Assembly (NCBI RefSeq): GCF_000023285.1
Contig: NC_013162.1
Coordinates: 1,764,501-1,828,500 of the forward strand
Source: Capnocytophaga ochracea DSM 7271
Lineage (GTDB): Bacteria > Bacteroidota > Bacteroidia > Flavobacteriales > Flavobacteriaceae
Length of the DNA stretch: 64,000 nucleotides
Reading direction: 5' to 3'
In this document: piece after piece, positions 26,029 to 33,854 of the stretch
Numbering within the stretch: position 1 is the first letter of the stretch
Layout of the letters: each line of letters starts with the position of its first letter
The notes under the pieces: model-generated
Told to the model about the DNA's origin: nothing
The model's input: only the letters and a program-made list of their open reading frames with translations
Databases searched by the model: none
Position numbers and translations under genes: made by a program

Positions 26029-26652
26029 TTAATCCCCCTTAGTAACTATAAATACATTTTCTTTCTCTACTCCTATCACTTCGTGTTCTACATCTACGGG
26101 TATTTGATAGGTATCGAGGTCTTTAAGCACAATTTCTTCTCCATTGATAAGAAAACGTACAGTTCCTTTCACCATAATAAGGGTTGCAGGGATACTGGTA
26201 GTGTGTTTTTTCAGCACTCCTCCTTCACCTAAAGCTATGGCTACTTGTCTCACATTTTTACCATCTTTTACAAAATAAGTAGTAGGTTTATCAGTCTTAA
26301 AAGTGAGCTTATCGGCTAAGTTTACTTTCTGTAACGACTTTACGTGTTCTACTGTTTTGCCATTCACAGCTGTAATGTTGTGCATTTTAAGAATGTCCTG
26401 TGCTTTGCCAGCGCGTATACCGCGACGGCAAAAGAGAACGATATTCTCTTTTCCTTTTAGTTCTTGCCATCGGGCACCCATCTCTTCCAAAGGAATATTA
26501 ATGGCTCCTTCAGCAGTCCCCGCGGCATATTCTTTTGGAGTACGTACATCCACAAGGGTTACGTTGCTAGCGTTGATACGCTCAGCTAAAGTCTGTGCTT
26601 GCGCAGTTACACTACATAATATCAGTGTACTCATAGTGATTATAAATTTCAT
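26029..26652 (-). CDS. Exported rhodanese-cupin fusion protein
   Basis: A 207-residue protein with a signal peptide (MKFIITMSTLILCSVTAQAQ). Residues 22-105 are a rhodanese-like domain: TLVDVRTPKEYAAGTAEGAI, then the active-site loop LFCRRGIRAGKA with its Cys. Residues about 115-205 are a cupin barrel (GEGGVLKKHTTSIPATLIMV, TYQIPVDVEHEVIGV) with candidate metal His residues. Rhodaneses move sulfur; the cupin could bind a metal or small molecule. Both domains in one periplasmic protein is not common. A small membrane protein gene precedes it by 12 bases. Confidence 0.75.
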   Translation of the reverse strand: MKFIITMSTLILCSVTAQAQTLAERINASNVTLVDVRTPKEYAAGTAEGAINIPLEEMGARWQELKGKENIVLFCRRGIRAGKAQDILKMHNITAVNGKTVEHVKSLQKVNLADKLTFKTDKPTTYFVKDGKNVRQVAIALGEGGVLKKHTTSIPATLIMVKGTVRFLINGEEIVLKDLDTYQIPVDVEHEVIGVEKENVFIVTKGD

Positions 26653-26664
26653 TTTTTATATTGT

Positions 26665-27012
26665 TTAAATGTACCAAGCAGTTAATCCGTGTATTGTTGC
26701 AGCAATTGAAGGTCCTATAATCATTGGTAATTCTTTTCTCTTAAAACCTATGATAGCATCTATTATTTGTATTGTCATTGCAGTTGATAAAATTATTTTA
26801 ACTACTGTATTATCAATATTAGTTATGAATGGTACTATAGCAACAATCAAACCAAAAGGGACAGCTCGCGCAACATACATCTGAGTGAAAAATCTTTCCC
26901 CTATACTAACCTCTTGCGATTTACTCATCCATTGAGGATAGAAAAGAACTAATATAGAAGAGATTATGCTTATTAATGATGCAAAAGCATTTAAAAATAA
27001 TAAAACAATCAT
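26665..27012 (-). CDS. Small four-helix membrane protein of unknown function
   Basis: A 115-residue protein with four hydrophobic segments (about residues 2-24, 44-64, 70-88 and 96-114), joined by short basic loops. The first turn IISSILVLFYPQWM and the motif QMYVARAVPFGLIVA are notable. I do not recognise a named family; it resembles small DoxX- or DUF4345-like proteins in layout only. It is the first gene of a unit with the rhodanese-cupin gene and may anchor or supply it. Confidence 0.65.
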   Translation of the reverse strand: MIVLLFLNAFASLISIISSILVLFYPQWMSKSQEVSIGERFFTQMYVARAVPFGLIVAIVPFITNIDNTVVKIILSTAMTIQIIDAIIGFKRKELPMIIGPSIAATIHGLTAWYI

Positions 27013-27055
27013 AAACTATTATTTAAGTTATTAGAATACTAATTATCACGACTTA

Positions 27056-27086
27056 CAAAAATACGTAATTCACATAATCTTTACAA
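27056..27086 (-). promoter_or_regulatory. Promoter for the small membrane protein and rhodanese-cupin unit
   Basis: Minus-strand TTG (27084-27086), 20 bases, TATTTTTG (27056-27063). Confidence 0.6.
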
Positions 27087-27169
27087 GATTTTATAAGTAT
27101 TTTTGTTACTAAGATCAGCAACGCTAAATCTCGGATTACAGTATTTTTCCTATTTTTAATATTTAACTA

Positions 27170-28309
27170 TTACTCAAATTTCTTCACGTCTTTCTTTAGT
27201 ATACTATCGGTGTCTTGTGTACCAATAAACTTCATTCGTTCTTCTAAGTCGTTTCCATAGATGTTATTGATACGCGCAATCACACTGTTAAACGTTTGTC
27301 CTAATAGCGAAATATTGCTTTTAAGCTCTTCTTCTTTAAAATCCGGATTGTTCTTTACATTGTCAGCTAAGACTTTTATCTGTGTTTGGAAAAGTCTAAG
27401 ACGTGCTTTCACAGTAGGAACATTTATCTTTTGAGGGAAGGTAGCGTCATCGTTGAGTAATTCTCGTAAGGCATCTTCTATCTGTACCAACCAAAAGAAT
27501 ACTGAATAATAAGAGCTCTCTACTTCCGAATGTTCTCCCACAATCTTGTCCGAATACTGTCCTACTTTGTGAAAGTATTTAGCAGGAAGTTCTAAAACAG
27601 AACGATACAGAATTACATTGTCATTCTCTTTAGCATTCTCATCTAAGGAAAGTTTTATAGTGTAAGGAGCTGATTTTTTAGGTGAAAAAGTAATCTGATA
27701 TCTGTTCCAATCGTCTTCTAGGGCGGTCTTTTTTACGTTGCTTGTCGAGGAGTTAAGCGTATCTAATGCAAAGGTTGCCGATAGTTCATCGTTGTTGGAC
27801 TCTGAGAAATTTAGGTTTACTTTTGGATAGTTTACTTTTTTTAAAACTACAGAAAAAGTATAAGGAATGTTTGCTACCAAAAATCTACTCCATTGTAAAG
27901 AGGCTACCTCATTGTTCTTTTTCTTTTCAAACCTAAAAACAGTATCTTTCGAAGCCTCTGCGGGAGCTCGCCAATCACGTTCTACTAAGCTATTGATGTT
28001 TTCAGTTTTAGAGTTGATAGGGTACAGTCTACTATACACCAAGAGGCTATCGGGGTTTGAGAGCATTAAATCATCTGTGTTTTTAATCTTGGCAGGAGCC
28101 ATCGAAACAATCACCTGCATCAGCGATTGAAAACTCTTCCAATGCTTCATATCCTCTTGAGCTTTAGGAGTAAGGTCTATCAATTTGAACTCCTCAAAGT
28201 CAATTGATTTAACTTTGTGCACTTGCCTTGTTTTGTTAGTCTCTTTGTCGTCATTACACGAAATGAAACACGTTAATAAACTGAATAATATATAAAATCT
28301 GTACTTCAT
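27170..28309 (-). CDS. Lipoprotein of unknown function
   Basis: A 379-residue lipoprotein. I use the ATG at 28309 because it gives the signal peptide MKYRFYILFSLLTCFISCND with a lipobox Cys; the frame also opens 9 codons earlier. The body is polar, with a strand-rich middle (SLQWSRFLVANIPYTFSVVL, NLNFSESNND, carbohydrate-binding-module-like wording is speculation) and a helical C-terminal 120 residues. No family recognised. It is alone between the membrane protein unit and rpsT. Confidence 0.7.
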   Translation of the reverse strand: MKYRFYILFSLLTCFISCNDDKETNKTRQVHKVKSIDFEEFKLIDLTPKAQEDMKHWKSFQSLMQVIVSMAPAKIKNTDDLMLSNPDSLLVYSRLYPINSKTENINSLVERDWRAPAEASKDTVFRFEKKKNNEVASLQWSRFLVANIPYTFSVVLKKVNYPKVNLNFSESNNDELSATFALDTLNSSTSNVKKTALEDDWNRYQITFSPKKSAPYTIKLSLDENAKENDNVILYRSVLELPAKYFHKVGQYSDKIVGEHSEVESSYYSVFFWLVQIEDALRELLNDDATFPQKINVPTVKARLRLFQTQIKVLADNVKNNPDFKEEELKSNISLLGQTFNSVIARINNIYGNDLEERMKFIGTQDTDSILKKDVKKFE

Positions 28310-28392
28310 AACCTCTTGTATTACTGAAAACACCAAAGCCAGACTTACTTACATAAATCTGGCTATTAGTGATAAATCTAAAACCTAAATGA

Positions 28393-28650
28393 CTATTTAG
28401 CTAACTTGTTAATATGTTTAGCTAAACTGCTCTTTAAATTCGCCGCTTTATTAGCGTGAATAATATTTCTCTTAGCAAGTTTATCAATCATCGAAACTAC
28501 TTTAGGGAAAAGAGCTTTGGCTTCTTCTACATTTTCCAAAGCGCGTAGTTTTCTCACGGCGTTACGAGCCGTCTTGTGTTGATAACGATTGCGTAAACGA
28601 GCTGCTTCGTTTCTTCTGATTCTCTTTAATGCTGATTTATGGTTTGCCAT
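28393..28650 (-). CDS. rpsT: 30S ribosomal protein S20
   Basis: An 85-residue basic helical protein that binds 16S rRNA. It opens [20 protein letters not shown] and contains [16 protein letters not shown] and [19 protein letters not shown], the standard S20 pattern. Two tRNA-Glu genes lie directly upstream on the same strand and may be cotranscribed. Confidence 0.96.
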   Translation of the reverse strand: MANHKSALKRIRRNEAARLRNRYQHKTARNAVRKLRALENVEEAKALFPKVVSMIDKLAKRNIIHANKAANLKSSLAKHINKLAK

Positions 28651-28720
28651 TTTCCTTTATTAGTTTTATTTTTATCGCCGTACCTTTTCTTTTGAAGATA
28701 CTTCTAATAGTTGCATTTAG

Positions 28721-28792
28721 TAGTCCGTAGGGGAATCGAACCCCTGTTACAAGGATGAAAACCTTGCGTCCTAACCCCTAGACGAACGGACC
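28721..28792 (-). tRNA. tRNA-Glu (TTC)
   Basis: Minus-strand GGTCCGT pairs with ACGGACT (one terminal G-T), discriminator A. The anticodon loop has TTTTCAT, anticodon TTC. T-arm AGGGGTTCGATTCCCCT. Identical to the copy at 28835-28906. Confidence 0.95.
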
Positions 28793-28834
28793 TTGAAAAT
28801 TATTGTTTAATCCAAAAAACTTAATATATGCTTG

Positions 28835-28906
28835 TAGTCCGTAGGGGAATCGAACCCCTGTTACAAGGATGAAAACCTTGCGTCCTAACCCCTAGACGAA
28901 CGGACC
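28835..28906 (-). tRNA. tRNA-Glu (TTC), second copy
   Basis: The same 72-base sequence as the copy at 28721-28792; the 42-base spacer is not repeated. Transcription runs from the promoter at 28947-28976 through both copies. Confidence 0.95.
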
Positions 28907-28946
28907 TTTCTGCTATTAAAGTACTACTTCTCCTCTAATGCGGTGG

Positions 28947-28976
28947 CAAAAGTACTACTTTTTTTTATACCTGCAA
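28947..28976 (-). promoter_or_regulatory. Promoter for the tRNA-Glu pair
   Basis: Minus-strand TTG (28974-28976), 19 bases, TACTTTTG (28947-28954), about 40 bases before the first tRNA. Confidence 0.75.
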
Positions 28977-29089
28977 TATTTTTGAACATTTTTTTTACTA
29001 AAACACTAAAATTATTTCTTAAGTGTCTTATAGTTAGTAGGTTGTTAATCTGTGTTTTTTCTATGTGAACAATTCTTTTTATTTAGCTG

Positions 29090-30094
29090 TTACAAATTTA
29101 GTAAAAACGTAAGTGTGTTTACACCATCGGCGTAATCCCATAGTTTAGGAGTCTGCGTTTGCCCGAAGGGTATTTCACCATCTATAAAATTATGACCTAC
29201 TACACATTGTATCTTTTCTCTGTCGGTTGCTAATTTCTTTTTTAGGGCTTCTTTATTGGTGTAATATTCATAGAAAAGAGTAGCAATAGGTGAACCGTAA
29301 TGTTCGTCTTCTTTCAGCAGTAAGAAACCGTTCTCGAGTAGTTTATACAAGCTCATTAGGTAAACGGCTTTGTTGTAGTCGTAGTTATTGGCGTATTTTT
29401 GTTCTTCAATAATGTCTTTATAGGGGTAGATAGCCTGAAATAATAGGTTGAAATCATAACCCTGGGGTACGAATAGTTTAGAAACACTTCGGCAACCCAA
29501 GCCGTAATACAGAAAGATGTCTTTACCTAAATCCTGCAATTCCTCAGGTGTTTCTTCACCTGTAAGTACGGCTACTGAATGGCGGTTTTTCCTTATAATA
29601 TGGGGTTTCTTGCCAAAGTAATACTCAAAATAGCGTGCGGTATTATCGCTACCCGTAGCTATTACGGCATCGTATTCAGTTACTTTATCATCTGTAAAAG
29701 CTACCGCTTCTGCCCATTCAGTAGCAAAAGCCCTTATCTGTTTTATAAGGTAGGGAAGTAGTATGCCATCGTCACTGGAGAGCTTCACTATTGCCTTATG
29801 CCCTGCTACCAATACGCACAACAAATCGTGGAAGCCTACCAAAGGCAGATTACCAGCCATTATAATCAATATTTTTTTAGGCGAAGTAGTTTGTGGTAAT
29901 TGATATTGCGACAGCCATTGTTGTACATTGTTTTTGCTGAGGGCTTCACTCCACGATTTAAAGGCAAATATTACATTAGCACGTGTAAACCAACTGTTCT
30001 GCTGTTCTGCTTTATCAAATATATCGTTGAATTGTTCGGTTTTAGAAAGCAGTTCCCCTAACCGAACTAAGTTGTTTATATTTTGTTGCTTCAT
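29090..30094 (-). CDS. Acyl-CoA reductase, LuxC-like
   Basis: A 334-residue protein of the LuxC/acyl-CoA reductase family (PF05893 type), which reduces activated fatty acids to aldehydes through an acyl-cysteine. Visible are the nucleotide-binding stretch KKILIIMAGNLPLVGFHDLL, VIATGSDNTARYFEYYF and the likely nucleophile in YYGLGCRSVSKLFVPQGYDF. In other Bacteroidota this gene lies by a ferredoxin gene and serC; neither is present here. Substrate and product are not known. Confidence 0.8.
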   Translation of the reverse strand: MKQQNINNLVRLGELLSKTEQFNDIFDKAEQQNSWFTRANVIFAFKSWSEALSKNNVQQWLSQYQLPQTTSPKKILIIMAGNLPLVGFHDLLCVLVAGHKAIVKLSSDDGILLPYLIKQIRAFATEWAEAVAFTDDKVTEYDAVIATGSDNTARYFEYYFGKKPHIIRKNRHSVAVLTGEETPEELQDLGKDIFLYYGLGCRSVSKLFVPQGYDFNLLFQAIYPYKDIIEEQKYANNYDYNKAVYLMSLYKLLENGFLLLKEDEHYGSPIATLFYEYYTNKEALKKKLATDREKIQCVVGHNFIDGEIPFGQTQTPKLWDYADGVNTLTFLLNL

Positions 30095-30197
30095 TAGAAA
30101 GTATCTATTTTACTTTTTACTTTTTGCCTTTTGCTCACATACCCAGCTGTGAGCCCTCGCTCGCTTTTCCTTTTACTTTTTATCTTTTACCTTTTAC

Positions 30198-32714
30198 CTA
30201 AAACGATGGTACTATCCCAATCCGTACTCCAAACTTAGGATTTCGCACCCCATTCACATCATTGAAATCGTTACGCCATACGAAATCTACTCGTATAAAG
30301 CGAAAGTTTCCTAACCCTATGTTCTCAATCCCAAATCCGTATTCCCAATACAGTTTTTCAGGTGAATTGAATATAATATTGGTAATATTAGCTTGTTTGT
30401 TCTTGTCAGAGAGTGTTCCGTAAGCAAATCGTCCAAATATTAAACTCTTAAAGCGCGTTTTTTGCAAAAAAGGAATGCGGTTGAACAAGAAACCATCAAA
30501 ATGATGCTCAAAATATCCATTGATATAGGTGTCGGTAATGAAATCGTAGTAATCTAAAAGCGCAAAAGTGTTAGGAGCTGATGAATACGATTGGTTTGCA
30601 GGAGTAGGGGTTAGTGCTATCAGAGGTGCTGTACCGAATACCTTCCCTGCTTCCACCGTAGCGTGGAAAATACCGTACCCGAAAAGTGGAATTGGTTTAT
30701 AGAGTATCGTTTGTACTTTGTCGTAATCAAACTTACTGTTTAATACACCGTCTACGCCTTTGGAGTATTTAAGGGTATACATCGGGAAGAGCTTTTTGCC
30801 ATAACGCTGTTCCACCCCATAGCCAAATACCTTTCTGTTGGGGGTAAAGGTTAATTGTGCCCCTGTATAAAAGTTGTCGTATTCGTGAATTTCCTCGCCT
30901 GTCTTGGGGTTTCGGTAGGCAATGAGGAAGTTCTCTTCGCTTGCCGAAGTGAGTTTTTGGTAAGTACCAAATACCGAAAACTGCAAGTTAGGCACAATAT
31001 CATAGTTAATAACACCTTGTACTTTTCTGTTGCGAGTAAGATAATAGTTCTCACCACGTGCAATGATAAAGTTGGTAGTATTTTCAAAATCTAATTTGGT
31101 ATCGTCGTGCATCACAAAGGTACCCAATTGCAAATTGTCGTTCTGATAGCCCGCTCCAAAGGTAATACGCGGACTGTGAGAGATAAGGTATTTACCACTG
31201 ATACCGTATTTAAACTCTTTGTCTCTCACCCCATAAGCTCCGTATACATAGGTGCGGAAGCGGTCATCGGTAGAGAAGAACGAACGAAAGCCGGCTCTTA
31301 GCCGTAAACCCTCTACGTTGTTGCTCGAGAAAGTTTGCCAAAACCTGCCAAACTGCATATAATTGCCAATAGGAATATAGCCCGACGTCACAATATCGGT
31401 TACATCACCTATCATCTTGATGCGTTTATTGCTCCCCACTTCCCGAATCAGAACTTTCGTTTTAGTGAGATCTGCCCCTCCTAAGGTATTTGCGTCCCAA
31501 TAACTATCGTCTTTGTAAAACTGATTTTTCGCTACCTTTACCACCTGCTCGTCATAAAAATTAGCAGGTTTAGGCTTGTTGAGAACAATATCCGAAAAAG
31601 TGATGTAGTTCTTTACATACAATCCCTTTTCTTCGTCTTTCTTCGTCAGGAGCGTAAAGTCCCCTTCTTGTATCTCGTGTTCAGGAAGGTAAATACTGTC
31701 GTTAGCAATGGTAAAGTATTTTTCAAAAGAAAGTCCACGTACTAAGTTGATATTCGTTTTAGCCGTAGTATGCATCTGTATCGAACTCACTATATAAGTC
31801 TTAGTGTCTACTTCAAACTTTCCCTCTAATGCTAAATCTTGGTCATCACGAGGAAAAAAGTTGATGCGATAGAACGAGCGGTCGTCTCTCTGAATTGTAT
31901 CGCTCAGCACGTACAGATATACGCCATAACCAAACTCCGCTAGCGGACTCACAAAGGGCTTGTTCAGTATCATATAAGTATTGTCGTAAATATCAAAATC
32001 GTCAAACGACTGACTTACACGTTCCAACCCAAATCCTTGTTGTACAATCCCTTGAGCACGTTCAGCTTCTATATCTACTCGCTTTTTCCCCAACTGATTG
32101 TCGCCGTAAACCGTTTCTATCTTTTCAGTGAGATACATTGGCAGAGAGAAGGTCTCTTTGTATTTCTTCTCAGAAAGAATACGTCTGATGGTGTCATATT
32201 CCTTTCCTAAAGCCTTTTTTAAGAAGATGGTATCGAGGTTGTTCACCCCCAATTCCGTTGTACTGTGTTTTTTAAACTGATACGCCGTAGCGTTTTGTAG
32301 TCCACGCTTCTTTTTATTCTTCCAAATACCTTGCAATACGGTATAGGCAGGGTTCTCTTTTTTAGAAAGTGCCTTAGTAGGTTTCGCTACAACTGTTACC
32401 TCTTCGAGCAATTCCCCTTCCACCAATACCACTACCAAATCTTTGGTATTGTCTTTGTCTAAATGTATTTTCCTAGTGTTGTATCCTATAAGTGAAACTT
32501 CCAAATCCTTCTGTCTTTTCTCCGAATACAGAGAAAACCGCCCTTGGTCGTCGGTATAAGCTCCAATGGTAGTTTTTGCAAAAATCACATTGGCATAAGC
32601 CACGGGGTTACCGTTTTCATCAATCACTTTACCCGACACGTGTGTCTGCCCCCATACTTTTGTAAGACAGAGCATTAAACCGAATAAAAGGAGCAGTAAG
32701 AAGCGTTTTTTCAT
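30198..32714 (-). CDS. DUF5686 outer-membrane protein with carboxypeptidase-like domain
   Basis: An 838-residue protein with a signal peptide (to about residue 22), a carboxypeptidase-like regulatory domain at 24-105 (HVSGKVIDENGNPVAYANVI, DDQGRFSLYSEKRQK) and a long DUF5686 body. The C-terminal third is beta-strand rich and ends PKFGVRIGIVPSF, with a terminal Phe as in outer-membrane barrels. There is no TonB plug. The role is unknown; it may be a surface transporter or assembly-related barrel. A TATCTTTG box lies at 32738-32745. Confidence 0.82.
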   Translation of the reverse strand: MKKRFLLLLLFGLMLCLTKVWGQTHVSGKVIDENGNPVAYANVIFAKTTIGAYTDDQGRFSLYSEKRQKDLEVSLIGYNTRKIHLDKDNTKDLVVVLVEGELLEEVTVVAKPTKALSKKENPAYTVLQGIWKNKKKRGLQNATAYQFKKHSTTELGVNNLDTIFLKKALGKEYDTIRRILSEKKYKETFSLPMYLTEKIETVYGDNQLGKKRVDIEAERAQGIVQQGFGLERVSQSFDDFDIYDNTYMILNKPFVSPLAEFGYGVYLYVLSDTIQRDDRSFYRINFFPRDDQDLALEGKFEVDTKTYIVSSIQMHTTAKTNINLVRGLSFEKYFTIANDSIYLPEHEIQEGDFTLLTKKDEEKGLYVKNYITFSDIVLNKPKPANFYDEQVVKVAKNQFYKDDSYWDANTLGGADLTKTKVLIREVGSNKRIKMIGDVTDIVTSGYIPIGNYMQFGRFWQTFSSNNVEGLRLRAGFRSFFSTDDRFRTYVYGAYGVRDKEFKYGISGKYLISHSPRITFGAGYQNDNLQLGTFVMHDDTKLDFENTTNFIIARGENYYLTRNRKVQGVINYDIVPNLQFSVFGTYQKLTSASEENFLIAYRNPKTGEEIHEYDNFYTGAQLTFTPNRKVFGYGVEQRYGKKLFPMYTLKYSKGVDGVLNSKFDYDKVQTILYKPIPLFGYGIFHATVEAGKVFGTAPLIALTPTPANQSYSSAPNTFALLDYYDFITDTYINGYFEHHFDGFLFNRIPFLQKTRFKSLIFGRFAYGTLSDKNKQANITNIIFNSPEKLYWEYGFGIENIGLGNFRFIRVDFVWRNDFNDVNGVRNPKFGVRIGIVPSF

Positions 32715-32737
32715 CGTATAAAATCACTTTTAAAATG

Positions 32738-32745
32738 CAAAGATA
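32738..32745 (-). promoter_or_regulatory. -7 box for the DUF5686 gene
   Basis: TATCTTTG on the minus strand, 24 bases before the start; no clear -33 TTG. Confidence 0.5.
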
Positions 32746-33359
32746 TAAAAAATAATAAAAATAATATACAGATTGTTACTTTTCTAAAACCAAATCTACT
32801 GTATATTAACGTCAGTTCCATATAACAAAATACTGAATTATAATTATATTCGCATCATAATCCGTGTAAATCCAGCAACGCAGTTGCTAATTCGTGCCCA
32901 TCACATTTGTCAATTATCAATTGTCAATTGTCAAATGAAAGACTATCCGTGTATTCCGTGTAATCAGTGCGCGACTTTAAAACAGCGAAGCTGTTTATTC
33001 ATTTGATTAATAAAGGTTTAACTATATATTTCTTACGTCGAACTCACTTTATATTATTATAACCCTTCTTATTTTTTGTAGACCTGCCTTTCACGAAAAT
33101 AAAACCCTCATTTTTCGTCTATTGTTCCTTTGTCATTCGTCACCCCCGTCCCTCTTTATTCGTCATTCGTCCCTCGTCATTACTTCCCTTTTCCGTCACT
33201 CGCCCCTTGTCACTACACCCCCTCTCCTTGGGAGAAGTCTCCGAATAGGAGAGTATGTGATTGGGGAGAGGATTCTTTTTCTTTCGCCTCGAAACTCCGT
33301 TTTTAACATTTTTAGCGCTGTTGTATTACAGTATGAATCAACTACTTATATACCCTTTC

Positions 33360-33411
33360 TATACCAATCGTCCAAGATTCGTATAAGCTTCCTATAAGCT
33401 CTCTATAAGCT
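33360..33411 (+). repeat. 52-base core of composite repeat, copy B
   Basis: Identical to copies A, C and D except for the two variable bases before the third 11-base iteron (here C, T). Confidence 0.95.
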
Positions 33412-33526
33412 AACCCCACCCTCCTAACACCCTTTTTTCACCAAAACTTCTCTCAGCTCTCTTCCGTTCTTTTCCGTTTCCTTCCGAAAACCCTAACCAG
33501 TCCCAACACATCGCTTTTTCATCTAA

Positions 33527-33559
33527 AACTTTGGCAAAGTTTTAAACTTTGCCAAAGTT
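33527..33559 (+). repeat. TTTGCCAAAG dyad in copy B
   Basis: AACTTTGGCAAAGTTT and AAACTTTGCCAAAGTT form a 16-base perfect stem. It is the 3' end of composite copy B. Confidence 0.9.
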
Positions 33560-33780
33560 GATTATTTCTGGCATTATTGGTATTATTTGGTATTATTTGG
33601 TTTTATTGGTATTTATCTTATTCTCTCATTTGCTAATTTTCTCATTTTCTCATTTCCTAATTAATCTGCCCGTGTGGCTCACACTGCCTGTGCGGCTCGC
33701 ACCTTTGCCAAAGTTGATTATTTCTGACATTATTGGTATTTTTGGCATTATTGGCGTTTCTTGTATTATTGCCTTTCTTA

Positions 33781-33812
33781 TTAAAAAAGGGACGTTTTAT
33801 AAAACGTCCCTT
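33781..33812 (-). terminator. Terminator after galT
   Basis: Perfect palindrome AAGGGACGTTTTA with TAAAACGTCCCTT, followed on the minus strand by T residues. It closes the gal unit. Confidence 0.85.
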
Positions 33813-33854
33813 GAATATACTTTATTTTTTTACCTTTTATCTTTTACATTTTAC

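Larger units (their letters stand above)
33205..33560 (+). repeat. Composite intergenic repeat, copy B
   Basis: Blocks in order: CACTACACCCCCTCTCCTTGG, GGGGAGAGGATTC, CTTTCGCCTCGAAAC (33281), TTTTTAACATTTTTAG, the 52-base core (33360-33411), CACCCTCCTAACACCC, TTTTTTCACCAAAA, TTCCGTTTCCTTCCGAAAA, CCAACACATCGCTTTTTC and the terminal dyad (33527-33559). Copy D matches it colinearly over nearly the whole length. Confidence 0.9.
32746..33854. other. Long repeat-rich intergenic region between the galT end and the DUF5686 gene
   Basis: No credible coding frame. It holds composite repeat copy B (33205-33560), a perfect galT terminator (33781-33812), a lone half-dyad CTTTGCCAAAGTTGATT near 33703, a short repeat CTGCCTGTGCGGCTCGCACC at 33684-33703 that recurs at 51878, and low-complexity ATTATTGG/TATTATTTGG tracts at 33560-33620. 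Confidence 0.8.

Noticed and set aside
33122-33397. 91-residue frame in the gap before galT
   Set aside because: It lies in repeat-rich non-coding DNA (copy B) and has no recognisable sequence or conserved start.
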